Origin: Actinomadura violacea
Lineage (GTDB): Bacteria; Actinomycetota; Actinomycetes; Streptosporangiales; Streptosporangiaceae
NCBI RefSeq assembly: GCF_017573465.1
Contig: NZ_JAGEPF010000008.1
Coordinates: forward strand, 62,001 to 126,000
Reading direction: 5' to 3'
Length of the DNA: 64,000 nucleotides
Below, piece after piece: positions 1 to 8,455 of the stretch; positions within the stretch are counted from its first letter, which is position 1; each line of letters opens with the position of its first letter. Position numbers and translations under genes: made by a program. The notes beneath the pieces were generated by a model, which was not told the origin of the DNA, searched no databases, and saw nothing but the letters and a program-made list of their open reading frames with translations.

Positions 1-1
1 G

Positions 2-1624
2 GCGAACACCGGCGCGCGGATGACCTTCAGGAGCGAGGCCGAACTCCTCAGACGCGTGGCCGATCCCCATGTCGCGCGGCTCTTCTACTACGTGGAATCG
101 CCGCAGGGAGCCGCGATCGTCCTCGAGGCGGTGCCCGGGCGGACGCTGCGGCGAGTGCTGGACGAGCACGATGAGCCGCTGGCGCCCGAATCCGCGCTGA
201 CGATGCTGAAGGGCTCTCTGCTCGGTCTGGCGGCGGCGCATGCGGTGGGCGTCGTCCATCGCGACTACAAGCCGGCGAACGTGCTCGTCCAGGACGACGG
301 GCAGAGCAAACTGATCGACTTCGGCATCGCCGTCCTGACCGGACAAGGGGACCAGGCCGGGACGCCCGCATACATGGCACCTGAGCAGTGGGAGGGCGAG
401 CCCGCCACTCCCGCGACGGACCTCTACGCGGCGACCTGCGTATTCGTGGAATGCGTCAGCGGCAAGAAGCCCTTCCAGGGGACGACCGCGGAAGCCCTCA
501 GAGCCGAGCACACCACCGCGCCGGTACCTCTGGCCCAGGTACCCGAACCGTTGCGTCCACTCGTCCAGCGCGGGCTGGCGAAGAACCCCGCGGAGCGAGC
601 CTGGAACGCCCACGAATTCGTCAGCGAACTCGAGGCCCTCGCCGTCCGCGAGTACGGGCCGGATTGGGAGCGGCGAGGCGTCATAGCGCTCGGCGCGGTG
701 GCAGCGGCAGTGGGAACCGCAGTCCCCCTCGCCGTGCTCGGCGGCGCGCTGCTCGCCCACGGCGCCTCATCCACGGGCGTTGGAGCGGTGGCCTCGGGAG
801 TGGCCAGTCATGCCGCGGCGGGCTATATGCAGAGTGCGGCATCAGCGGACGCCGCCGCCAAGGCCGGCGCCTCGACGTCCAAGGGCGTGCTCGCCAAGAT
901 AGGCGGGACCAAGGGCGCCGCAGGCCTTGCCGCTGCGGGAGTCGGCGCCGCGGCGGTCGCCTGGTACTTCTGGCCCGGGCCCGGCGTCGGCGGGGAGAGC
1001 CATGGCGCGGTCCATGCCGCCTTCACCCGGCCTGGAGTCCTCCTCGGCCAGCCGAATATGCCCGCGGCCGAGACTCCGTACATCGACTTGAAGATCACCG
1101 TCAAGCCCGCGAGAGCGAAGCCCGGTACCGAGGTGCGGTTGGTCTTCCAATTCCGAGCGCGCACCGTGGGCGGTGCCTACTACCTCCCCGGCGGCCGACG
1201 CCAATGCCTGGGCAAGGAAGGCGAACTTCCCAAGACGAACGCCTACAACTTCGGCATCGGCGAAGCGTCAGAACAGCTCGGCTTGAAGAACGAGGACTTC
1301 ATCGCGTTCTACCGCGTGCCACCGGCCAAGGCCAAGGAGCTCCCCAAGAAGGCAGACGGCGTCTACCTACCAGCGGCAAGGACGATAGCCGGTGAGTCCC
1401 AGCCGTTCGTCCCGTCGGAATGCGCGTACCAGAGCAGGTGGACGGAGACCCGCACGATCGCTCTCCCTGACAAGGACCTCCTTGCTCCCGGGAAGTACCT
1501 GGTGACGCCGTATGCACCGGTCAAGATGATGCGCACGACGCAGAACAACAAGCCCATCGCACCGGAGGCGGCCGGGGCGTTCGCACAGGGGCGGTTGCCG
1601 ATGATCCAGGTGCTCGACGGCTGA
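2..1624 (+). CDS. Membrane Ser/Thr protein kinase, 5' end outside window
   Basis: The reading frame is open to the left edge, so the gene starts upstream and the glycine loop and VAIK lysine are missing. Counting from the ATG at 20, the alpha-C region (SEAELL), the catalytic HRD (80-82, HRDYKPANVL), DFG (100-102) and the activation segment GTPAYMAPEQ are all intact, so this is probably an active Hanks-type kinase that lost its N-lobe only to the window boundary. After the kinase domain a hydrophobic Ala/Gly-rich stretch (about 225-250) and a second one (about 300-318) suggest membrane anchoring. The last ~200 residues form a domain I do not recognise, probably outside the membrane. It differs from typical PknB proteins, which carry PASTA or Pro/Thr-rich tails. 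Ligand and substrates are unknown. Confidence 0.88.
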   Translation, partial: ANTGARMTFRSEAELLRRVADPHVARLFYYVESPQGAAIVLEAVPGRTLRRVLDEHDEPLAPESALTMLKGSLLGLAAAHAVGVVHRDYKPANVLVQDDGQSKLIDFGIAVLTGQGDQAGTPAYMAPEQWEGEPATPATDLYAATCVFVECVSGKKPFQGTTAEALRAEHTTAPVPLAQVPEPLRPLVQRGLAKNPAERAWNAHEFVSELEALAVREYGPDWERRGVIALGAVAAAVGTAVPLAVLGGALLAHGASSTGVGAVASGVASHAAAGYMQSAASADAAAKAGASTSKGVLAKIGGTKGAAGLAAAGVGAAAVAWYFWPGPGVGGESHGAVHAAFTRPGVLLGQPNMPAAETPYIDLKITVKPARAKPGTEVRLVFQFRARTVGGAYYLPGGRRQCLGKEGELPKTNAYNFGIGEASEQLGLKNEDFIAFYRVPPAKAKELPKKADGVYLPAARTIAGESQPFVPSECAYQSRWTETRTIALPDKDLLAPGKYLVTPYAPVKMMRTTQNNKPIAPEAAGAFAQGRLPMIQVLDG

Positions 1625-1761
1625 GGCGGCGGCCGGGTCCCGTGGCGTCGCCGAGGTCGAGACCTTTGGGCGTTGCGGCGGATTGGCGCTGGTCCGGGGC
1701 GGGGGCGGGGGCGGTGGTGGGGTCGGTGATCGTTGTGGGGGCTCGCGGGACAGGCGCTATC

Positions 1762-3264
1762 GTGGCGCCGTCGTCCACAGTTAGGGTCCCGGTGTTGCTC
1801 TCCGCTCTTTTCGGCCGCCTGAGGTTCGGGCCGGTGCGCGCCGCGGTCGCGGGCAACCGGTTGTTCTCGGTGCTGCTGCTGGCGGGGATCGTGCTGCGGG
1901 TGTTCGTGGTGCTGGGGTTCCCGCCGGCGCTGTTCTTCAACGACAGCTTCGACTTCCTGCGGATCGCGGACGGGCCGTTCCCGCACCCGCTCAGGCCGTC
2001 CGGGTACGGGCTGTTCCTGTGGGGGCTGAAGCCGTTGCACAGCCTGGCGCTGGTGACGGCGCTCCAGCATGCGGCGGTCGTGGGGATCGCGGTCGTCGGG
2101 TACCGGGTGCTGGTCCGGAACTTCGAGGTCAGGCGGTGGGTGGCGGCGCTGGCCGTCGCGCCGCTGCTGCTGGACGCCTACCAGGCGGAGCTGGAGCATC
2201 TGGTCCTGTCGGACACGGTGTTCACCGTGCTGATCCTCGGGGCGATGCTGCTGCTGGCGCGGCCGGGGGCGGCCGGGTGGCGGCGGGCCGGGCTGGTGGG
2301 GGCGCTGCTGGGGGTGGCGGCGGTCACCCGGACGGTGGGGGCGCCGCTGTTCGTGATCGCGCTGCTGTACCTGCTGCTGCGGCGGGCGCGGTGGACGTCG
2401 TTCGCGGTGCTGGCGGCGGCGTTCGTGGTGCCGCTGGGCGGCTACGCGGTCTGGTACCACTCGGACTACGGCCGGTTCGGGATGAGCGGCGTGGACGGGA
2501 TCTTCCTGTGGGGGCGGACGTCCACGTTCGCGGACTGCGACAAGCACACGCCGCCGCCTGAGCTGGCGCATCTGTGCCCGTACGGGGCGCCGGAGGGCCG
2601 TCCCGCGGCGTCGCATCAGATCTGGGTGGAGAACTCTCCGACCGGGTGGACGAACGGGAAGCCGTTCGACGAGAAGACCAACGAGCAGGCGCAGGAATTC
2701 GCGCTGTGGGCGATCCGGACGCAGCCGCTCGATTATGTGAAGACCGTTTCCTACGACTTCTTCGTCCGGACGTTCTCGTGGAACCGGCACCATTATCCGA
2801 CGGTCGGTACGGAGGCGCGGTACCACTTCCCGACGCGGCCTTGGGCGCAGGGTGAGAAGCCGCTGCCGCTGGTCGGGGGCGGGGACCGGGTCTCGGTGGT
2901 CCGGGAGTACGAGCACGGGTCGGGGAGGACGCATATCGTCGGTCCGTTCGCGGGCTGGTTGCGCGCTTATCAGAAGCACGTTTTCGTGCGGGGGACGATG
3001 CTCGCCGCGGTGCTGCTGGCGGGGCTCGTGGGGATGTTCCGGCGGCGCGGGCGCAAGGAGGTCGCGCTGCTGTGGGTACCGGCGGTGACGCTGCTGGCGG
3101 TCCCGCCGGTCACGGTGGACTTCGACTACCGGTACATGCTGCCCGCGGTGCCGTTCGCGTGTTTCGCGGCGGCGCTGGCGTGGGGGCGGCGGAAGGTCGC
3201 GGACGGGCCGGGGGCGACGCGGGCGGAGCCGGAGGAGGCGGAGGTTCAGCCGGCGGGGGCGTGA
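1762..3264 (+). CDS. Polytopic membrane protein, GT-C glycosyltransferase-like
   Basis: About 500 residues with roughly ten hydrophobic segments. An early loop carries an acidic stretch (FFNDSFDFLRIADG) followed by RPSGYGLFLW, and a large hydrophilic loop with several Cys follows in the middle (STFADCDK, LAHLCP). An acidic first loop in a polytopic protein is typical of GT-C glycosyltransferases that use polyprenyl-phosphate sugars (ArnT/PMT type), so a role in glycosylating a cell-surface polymer is a reasonable but unproven guess. The open frame extends back to 1642, but its first 40 residues are low-complexity. I prefer the GTG at 1762, though no strong ribosome site is visible. It is followed by a separate gene after about 85 bases. 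The acceptor and the sugar cannot be told from sequence. Confidence 0.7.
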   Translation: MAPSSTVRVPVLLSALFGRLRFGPVRAAVAGNRLFSVLLLAGIVLRVFVVLGFPPALFFNDSFDFLRIADGPFPHPLRPSGYGLFLWGLKPLHSLALVTALQHAAVVGIAVVGYRVLVRNFEVRRWVAALAVAPLLLDAYQAELEHLVLSDTVFTVLILGAMLLLARPGAAGWRRAGLVGALLGVAAVTRTVGAPLFVIALLYLLLRRARWTSFAVLAAAFVVPLGGYAVWYHSDYGRFGMSGVDGIFLWGRTSTFADCDKHTPPPELAHLCPYGAPEGRPAASHQIWVENSPTGWTNGKPFDEKTNEQAQEFALWAIRTQPLDYVKTVSYDFFVRTFSWNRHHYPTVGTEARYHFPTRPWAQGEKPLPLVGGGDRVSVVREYEHGSGRTHIVGPFAGWLRAYQKHVFVRGTMLAAVLLAGLVGMFRRRGRKEVALLWVPAVTLLAVPPVTVDFDYRYMLPAVPFACFAAALAWGRRKVADGPGATRAEPEEAEVQPAGA

Positions 3265-3350
3265 CGGCCGCGCGAAGATCGCCGCGGGGTATTGCGCCCG
3301 GACCGGGCTATACGTGAGACTCCTTCACATTCTGGCTGAGGGAGGCCCCG

Positions 3351-5213
3351 TTGGCGCGCATCCGGTTCGACGTGCTGTTCGGCGTCCTCGTCCTGTCCGA
3401 CGTGCTGCGGGTCTTCCTGCCGTCGCTGATCACGCTGGTCGGCAGCGCGGGCGAGACGCCGGCCGAGGTGATGGGCGCGTACGCGCTGTCGTGGTTCGTG
3501 GCCGCCTTCCTCACCGTGCCGCTGGCGCGGCTGGTGCCGTCGCGATGGCCGGCGGTCGGCGGAGGCGCCGCGCTGATCGTCGCGCGGATCGTCCTGCAGG
3601 CGACGGACGGCGGCGACGCGCAGCTCTACACCGCGAGCATCGGGTTGCTCGCCGGGCTGGTCTGGCTGGTCGCCACCGCGATGACCGCGCGGGAGCCGGT
3701 GCCCGCGATGACCGGGTTCGCGGCGGGTCTGGCGGTGTCGACGGCGCTGCAGGCGGCGATCGAGGGCATCGACCTGGTGTGGCGGGCGGGGGTCGTCCCG
3801 TGGGTTCCGCTGCTCGTCTACCTCGCGCTGTTCGCCGTCACGCTGGTTCGGCACAAGGAGACCGAGGGCGGGGAGCCGGCGGCGCCGCGCGCGTGGCTGG
3901 CCGCCGGGCTGTCCGTGCTGCTGTGGGGCATCTACACCGGCAACCCTGGACACGCTGAGGCGAGCGCGGGCTGGTCGGGCGGGGTCGCGGCGGCGGTGAT
4001 CGCGGCGACGGCGGTGCTGTCGGTGGCGGTGGCGGCGAGCCCCCGGTTCTGGACGCGGCATCCGCTCGTCCCGGCGGCGGGGCTGGTGCTGTCAGCGCTC
4101 GGGTTCGCGATGGGCCGCGCGACGGTCGACGGCGTGCACGGCGTCTCACCGGGCTGGACGGTCGGCGCGCAGGTCGTCGGGCAGCTCGCGCTCGCGGGGT
4201 GCCTCGGCTGGGCGGTGCGCGTCCCCGGACCGGACCGTCCGGGCAGGTGCGGGGCGGCGATGGCGGGCGGCTGGCTGCTGTTCGTCGTGCTGATGTTCGC
4301 CTACTACTCCGCCTACGACCTGGGCACGCCGAACCGCTGGGTCCCGGTCGTGACGGCGCTCGGGGTGGCGGCGCTGGTCGTCCGGGCGCCGCGCGCGGCG
4401 GAGCGGCACGGGGTCGGCGTGTGGGCGGCGGGCGCGGCGGTGGTCGCCGTGGTCGCGGTCGCGGGCGTCCCGCTGTGGCGCGACACGGGGCCGAAGTGGC
4501 GGCCGGTGGACGACGGCGGGCTGCGGCTCGCCGCGTACAACCTGCGGATGGGCTACGGCCTGGACGGGACGATGACCGTCACCGACCAGGCGGACGCGCT
4601 GCGGAAGCTGCGCCCGCACGTCGTGGTGCTCAGCGAGGTGGACCGGGCGTGGCTGCTGAACGGCGGCCGCGACTCGCTGCGGCTGATCTCCGAGCGGCTC
4701 GGGCTGCGCGCAATCTGGGCGCCCGCCGGGGACGAGGTGTGGGGCGACGCGGTGCTCACCGACCTGCCGGTCACGTCCGTCCGGAACACGCCGCTGGTGA
4801 AGGGCGGGCCGACGGGCGCGGAGGCGCTGCAGGTGGGGCTGCGGTGGAAGGGCCGCGACCTCACGGTGATCGCGACGCACACGCAGCCGCCGGACGACTG
4901 GAAGGACCTCGGGCAGGCCGAGCAGCTCGCCCGGCTGGCCCGCGACGCGGCGCGCGACGGGCGGCAGGTCGTGATGGCGGGCGACATGAACCTGGAGCCG
5001 GGCAGCGCACCGTGGAAAGTGCTGCTGGGCGCGGGGCTGACCGACGCGCTGGCGGCCGCGCGGCCGTTCGCGACGTTCCCGGCGGCGCCGCGTCCCGACC
5101 AGCAGATCGACCAGGTGCTCGTCACGCCCGGCCTGACCGGACGCGACCAGACGAACGAGCCGGTGGCGTACTCCGACCACCGCCCGATCGCGGTCACTCT
5201 CGACGCGCAATGA
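3351..5213 (+). CDS. Membrane-anchored endonuclease/exonuclease/phosphatase-fold protein
   Basis: The first ~360 residues contain about ten hydrophobic segments. The last ~240 residues form an EEP domain with the expected metal and catalytic motifs in order: AAYNLRMG, SEVDRAW, THTQPP, GDMNLEPG and SDHRPI. EEP-fold enzymes cleave phosphodiester bonds in nucleic acids, inositol phosphates or sphingolipids. When fused to a membrane domain, the catalytic part probably faces outside or hydrolyses a lipid-linked substrate; that is inference. The TTG at 3351 is chosen because GGAGG lies at 3341-3345 with 5-base spacing and no closer ATG or GTG fits. Five actinomycete-style hydrophobic segments come before the first charged loop, so no cleavable signal is needed. 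Confidence 0.85.
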   Translation: MARIRFDVLFGVLVLSDVLRVFLPSLITLVGSAGETPAEVMGAYALSWFVAAFLTVPLARLVPSRWPAVGGGAALIVARIVLQATDGGDAQLYTASIGLLAGLVWLVATAMTAREPVPAMTGFAAGLAVSTALQAAIEGIDLVWRAGVVPWVPLLVYLALFAVTLVRHKETEGGEPAAPRAWLAAGLSVLLWGIYTGNPGHAEASAGWSGGVAAAVIAATAVLSVAVAASPRFWTRHPLVPAAGLVLSALGFAMGRATVDGVHGVSPGWTVGAQVVGQLALAGCLGWAVRVPGPDRPGRCGAAMAGGWLLFVVLMFAYYSAYDLGTPNRWVPVVTALGVAALVVRAPRAAERHGVGVWAAGAAVVAVVAVAGVPLWRDTGPKWRPVDDGGLRLAAYNLRMGYGLDGTMTVTDQADALRKLRPHVVVLSEVDRAWLLNGGRDSLRLISERLGLRAIWAPAGDEVWGDAVLTDLPVTSVRNTPLVKGGPTGAEALQVGLRWKGRDLTVIATHTQPPDDWKDLGQAEQLARLARDAARDGRQVVMAGDMNLEPGSAPWKVLLGAGLTDALAAARPFATFPAAPRPDQQIDQVLVTPGLTGRDQTNEPVAYSDHRPIAVTLDAQ

Positions 5214-5261
5214 GTACTTGAGCGGATATCGCCGCGTTCGGCGACGGGCGATCGTGGTGGC

Positions 5262-6020
5262 ATGCGCCGACTCGTGATCACCCTGTCCGCCGCCGGTCTC
5301 GCCCTGGCGGGCTGCGGCGGGGCGCCGTTCCCCGCGTCCGGCGGCAGCGCCGAGGACGACGCCGCCAAGGACGCGCGGAAGAACGCCGACAAGGCGGGCG
5401 ACAAGCTCTACACCTCGCGCGTGTGGCCGGCCCAGGACGTGGCGCACCGCGCGGCCGGCCTCGACGGCGTCGAGGTCATGAAGGTGACCGGTACGTCCAC
5501 CGCGGGCCGGGGCATCCGGCTGGTGCTCCGCACGACCGGCACCGGCGCCACCTGGGACGACGACGAGCCGGTCACGGTGAAGCGCTGCTACGAGATGCGG
5601 TTCTCCACGACGACCGAATGGGGCCGGTACGGGACGCGCGAGGTGGCGTGCCCGCCGGGCGCGCCGCTGACGTTCAAGCCGTGGCCGAAGGCGCCGGAGA
5701 TCCCGACGGAGCGGCTCGGGAAGGCGCTGCCGCGCGTCCGGTCCGGCGGCCGGGTGGACGAGGCGAAGATCCGCGCGGCGGTCGCGTCCCTGCACCTCGC
5801 CCCGGGGATCCGCGTCGAGGTCCAGCGGAAGGGGGACGTGGTCGGCGTGGCGCTGACCGTCCGCCCCTACCCGTACCTGGACGACGCGCTGGACTGCACG
5901 CTCGGCCGGGTCGCACCCGGCAGTACCAGCGTGTGGGTGCCGTCGCGGATCCAGCGGATGCCGGGAGAGGGCGGCTGCGACGTCGGCAACGCGATCGTCC
6001 CGCAGCCGCCGCCGCACTAG
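5262..6020 (+). CDS. Putative lipoprotein
   Basis: 252 residues. The N-terminus MRRLVITLSAAGLALAGCGG is a lipoprotein signal with an LAGC lipobox, so the mature protein should be lipid-anchored through Cys18 on the outer face of the membrane. The remainder has no domain I recognise. It contains several cysteines (RCYEM, EVACPPG, LDCTLG, GGCDVG) that could form disulfides. The gene lies 48 bases after the EEP-fold gene and may be transcribed with it. Its stop codon overlaps the stop of the convergent PadR gene at a CTAG. Function unknown. Confidence 0.8.
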   Translation: MRRLVITLSAAGLALAGCGGAPFPASGGSAEDDAAKDARKNADKAGDKLYTSRVWPAQDVAHRAAGLDGVEVMKVTGTSTAGRGIRLVLRTTGTGATWDDDEPVTVKRCYEMRFSTTTEWGRYGTREVACPPGAPLTFKPWPKAPEIPTERLGKALPRVRSGGRVDEAKIRAAVASLHLAPGIRVEVQRKGDVVGVALTVRPYPYLDDALDCTLGRVAPGSTSVWVPSRIQRMPGEGGCDVGNAIVPQPPPH

Positions 6021-6562
6021 AGGTCGAGGTCGTCCGGGTGCTCGGCGAGGTGCTCCCAGAACTCGGCGTACGCCTGCTCGTGCATGATGCCGAGCTTGAG
6101 GATGCGGGCCCGTGAGGTCAGCCTGACCTCGTCGGACGGGTCGAGGGCGGCGCGGCGCTCGCGGTAGCCGGCGAGCCAGCGGCGGTGCAGCGCGGCCTGC
6201 TCGCGGGCGAGCGCGACGACGTCGCCGGGGTCGCCGAGGTCGGCGAAGAACAGCTTCAGCTGCGCGGGGTCGCGGGTCTCGATCCGCGGGCCGCCGGGGT
6301 CGGCGAGCCAGCGGCGGAGGGCGTCGCGGCCGGCGGCGGTGAGGTGGAAGACGCGGCGGCGGCGCCCGCCCTCCTCGGTCTCCTCGCGGAGCAGGCCGTC
6401 GGCGGCGAGGCGGGCGGGGATCCGGTAGAGCTGCGCGTGCGGGATCGGCCAGAACGGCTCGACGCTCTCCTCGACGCGCGCCTTCAGCTCGTAGGGGGTC
6501 ATGGGCCCGTGCCGGGCGATCAGCCCGAGCACCGCGTACGCCTGCACGCCGTGTTCCTCCAT
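6017..6562 (-). CDS. PadR-family transcriptional regulator
   Basis: 181 residues from the ATG at 6562, which is preceded on the minus strand by GAGGAGGT. The N-terminal winged helix (YAVLGLIARHGPMTPYELKARVEES, PIPHAQLYRIPARLAADGLL, then the RRRVFHLTAAG wing) is typical of PadR. The C-terminal half is the helical dimerisation arm found in PadR-s2 members such as Vir/AphA-like regulators. The gene diverges from the alpha/beta hydrolase at 6663, and dyad sequences lie between them, so it probably represses that hydrolase and itself. A longer frame reaches 6622 but lacks a ribosome site and would run through the operator. Confidence 0.88.
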   Translation of the reverse strand: MEEHGVQAYAVLGLIARHGPMTPYELKARVEESVEPFWPIPHAQLYRIPARLAADGLLREETEEGGRRRRVFHLTAAGRDALRRWLADPGGPRIETRDPAQLKLFFADLGDPGDVVALAREQAALHRRWLAGYRERRAALDPSDEVRLTSRARILKLGIMHEQAYAEFWEHLAEHPDDLDL

Positions 6563-6589
6563 GCGACCTCCTCCTCGCTCGCCGGCGCC

Positions 6590-6650
6590 TTGACACCGTC
6601 TCAGCGAGACCATATCGTCCATGCCACTGAGACCGTATCAATGAGATGGT
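6590..6650 (+). promoter_or_regulatory. Promoter with PadR-type operator half-sites
   Basis: TTGACA (6590-6595) is followed 17 bases later by TATCGT (6613-6618), a plausible plus-strand promoter for the hydrolase. The spacer contains the dyad GTCTCAGCGAGAC (6598-6610). Related elements follow: CTGAGACCGTATCA (6627-6640) and TCAATGAGAT (6638-6647). The repeated TCA-NN-GAGA core suggests two or three sites for the adjacent PadR protein, placed so that binding blocks the promoter. Assignment to this regulator is inference. Confidence 0.55.
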
Positions 6651-6662
6651 TAGGGAGCGCGC

Positions 6663-7664
6663 ATGAACGTCCACCCCGAGCTCGCCGGAGTCCTCGCCCG
6701 GATGGCACCGAGGGCCGACGACCCGCTCGCCGACATCGAGGCGACCCGCGCCGGGTTCAAGGCGCTGATGGCGCCGCGGATGCGACCCGACGACCGCACC
6801 GTGCTCATCGAGGAGACGACCGTCCCCGGGCCGGACGGCAACGCGGTCCCCGTGCAGATCCTCCGCCCGGCCGACGCCGGCGCCGGCGCCGCACCCGGCC
6901 CGCTGCCCGCCGTCCTCTACATCCACGGCGGCGGGTTCAGCTACGGCGAACTCGACGGGCCCAGCCCGATGGCGCGCGACGTCTGCGCCGAGACCGGCTC
7001 GCTCGTCGTGAACGTCCACTACCGGCTGGTGCCCGAGCACCCGTTCCCCGCCGGGTTCGAGGACTGCTACGCCGTGCTGTGCTGGCTGTCCGCGAACGCC
7101 GCCGCCCTGGGCGCCGACCCGGCGCGGATCGCGGTGGCGGGCGCGTCGGCGGGCGGCTGCCTGTCCGCCGCGCTGTGCCTCGCGGCGCGCGACCGCGGCG
7201 GGCCCGCCATCGCGTTCCAGACCCTGCTGATCCCGTGTCTGGACGACCGGCTCGCCACCCCGTCCGCCCGCCGCATCACCGACCCGCGCTTCACCAACCA
7301 CGCCAAGACCCGCGCAATGTGGGACGCCTACCTGCCGGCCGGCGCCGTCTCCTCCTACGCGGCCCCGGCCCGGGCGGACGACCTGACCGGGCTGCCGCCC
7401 GCCTACGTCCTGACCTGCGGGCTCGACCCGCTGCGCGACGAGGGCCTGGACTACGCGCGGCGGCTGAGCGAGGCCGGCGTGCCCGTCGAGACGAAGGACG
7501 TGCCGGGCGCGTGGCACCTGTTCGAGGCGTACGCGCCGGACACCGACCTGGCGCGGCGCACCACCCGGCACTGGCTCACGGCGCTGCGCACCGGCCTCGC
7601 CGCGCCGCCGCTCGCCGCGCCGCCGCTCGCCGCGCCGCCGCTCGGCGCGGCGCTCGCGTCATGA
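6663..7664 (+). CDS. Alpha/beta hydrolase (HSL/acetyl-hydrolase type esterase)
   Basis: 333 residues. The hormone-sensitive-lipase family signature HGGG (in LYIHGGGFSYGE, oxyanion hole) and the nucleophile motif GASAGG are both present. A later DPLRDEG motif supplies the acidic residue, and GAWHLFEAY the histidine. The family hydrolyses small acyl esters or acetylated compounds in the cytoplasm. It is divergent from a PadR regulator, which suggests inducible expression in response to a phenolic or xenobiotic ester. The C-terminus ends in an LAAPP repeat encoded by a 15-base tandem repeat and absent from the family core. The start ATG follows AGGGAG by about 6 bases. Confidence 0.88.
   Translation: MNVHPELAGVLARMAPRADDPLADIEATRAGFKALMAPRMRPDDRTVLIEETTVPGPDGNAVPVQILRPADAGAGAAPGPLPAVLYIHGGGFSYGELDGPSPMARDVCAETGSLVVNVHYRLVPEHPFPAGFEDCYAVLCWLSANAAALGADPARIAVAGASAGGCLSAALCLAARDRGGPAIAFQTLLIPCLDDRLATPSARRITDPRFTNHAKTRAMWDAYLPAGAVSSYAAPARADDLTGLPPAYVLTCGLDPLRDEGLDYARRLSEAGVPVETKDVPGAWHLFEAYAPDTDLARRTTRHWLTALRTGLAAPPLAAPPLAAPPLGAALAS
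7596..7640 (+). repeat. Three tandem copies of a 15-base unit in the hydrolase tail
   Basis: The unit CTCGCCGCGCCGCCG is repeated three times exactly, then degenerates to CTCGGCGCGGCGCTC. It encodes LAAPP repeats at the extreme C-terminus of the hydrolase. Such in-frame repeats change copy number easily by slippage and would alter only the tail length. Confidence 0.9.
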
Positions 7665-8000
7665 GCCGAGGCGCGCGGCGGCGACCTTCTTCGGGACGAC
7701 CATCCGCCACGCCTCGACGACCAGCTCGCCCATCTCCGGCTCGTCCAGCGCCGCCGTCCACGCCTCGACCCAGTTGAACCGCAGGTCCGACTCGCCGGGC
7801 AGCCGGAACCTGCCCGGCTCGGACGCCACCAGCGCCGCCCGCTCCTCCTTCGGGAACGCGAACCCCATCACCGTCTCGTCCCGCGAGAACGCGACATAGA
7901 CGATCGAGCCGACCCGGAACTTCACCCGGTCCCTGATGAGATGCTCCGACGTGCGGGGCAGCGTCACCGCGAGCGCCCGCACCTGATCGACCGTGATCAC
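7659..8000 (-). CDS. MmcQ/YjbR-family protein
   Basis: 113 residues, the usual family length. It shows the typical N-terminal helix (MITVDQVRALAVTLPRTSEH), followed by KFRVGSIVYVAFSRDETVMGFAFPKEER and the C-terminal ELVVEAWRMVVPKK. YjbR-type proteins have a cyclic beta/alpha fold related to CyaY and are often annotated as DNA-binding, but no molecular function is established. GGAGG precedes the GTG start at 8000. Its stop overlaps the hydrolase stop in a TCATGA. Confidence 0.85.
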   Translation of the reverse strand: MITVDQVRALAVTLPRTSEHLIRDRVKFRVGSIVYVAFSRDETVMGFAFPKEERAALVASEPGRFRLPGESDLRFNWVEAWTAALDEPEMGELVVEAWRMVVPKKVAAARLGS

Positions 8001-8119
8001 CGTGTCCTCCTATGGCCAGCACGCCGCCCCGGAAAGTATGGCCGTCTCCCGGCCCGCACTTGGTGATCTTGTTAGATTGGCGGGACGGTGCGACGCCGAG
8101 GGCCTAGGGGGACGCGGAC

Positions 8120-8455
8120 GTGAACGAGCTGGTGCGCTGGCGGACCGAGCACGGCACCATCGTCGTCGAGACCGACTCCACCGAACCGGGCATGCGGTCG
8201 GTGGCGCGCGGCGACGGACTCGTCCACGACGCCGGCGCCAAGTTCGAGGACGCGTTCCAGCACGTCCGGGACGCCGCCGAGGCCGCGCTCGCCGCGCTGC
8301 GCGGCGGCGACCTGAACCCCGACGCGGTCGAGCTGGAGTTCGGGGTGAAGCTGAACGCCGTCGCCGGCGCCGTCATCGCCAAGACGTCCGTGGAGGGGCA
8401 CCTGAAGGTCAAGCTGACCTGGGGCGAGCCGAAGGCCGGCGCCGGGGAGGAGTAG
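8120..8455 (+). CDS. Trypsin-co-occurring domain (Trypco1)-like small protein
   Basis: 111 residues. It begins with a beta-rich part (LVRWRTEHGTIVVETDS), continues with a helix (FEDAFQHVRDAAEAALAAL) and ends with the block LNPDAVELEFGVKLNAVAGAVIAKTSVEGHLKVKLTW. The phrase VELEFGVKLNAVAGAVIAK followed by LKVKLTW is what I recognise as the Trypco1 family, which is encoded next to trypsin-fold proteases in actinobacterial conflict systems. It is directly followed, with no gap, by such a protease. It is probably an adaptor or substrate within the complex, but no biochemical role is known. AGGGGGAC precedes the GTG start. Confidence 0.82.
   Translation: MNELVRWRTEHGTIVVETDSTEPGMRSVARGDGLVHDAGAKFEDAFQHVRDAAEAALAALRGGDLNPDAVELEFGVKLNAVAGAVIAKTSVEGHLKVKLTWGEPKAGAGEE

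Noticed and set aside
4146..7571. 1,141-codon minus-strand open frame
   Set aside because: Crosses several genuine genes and the PadR operator; no recognisable domain in it.
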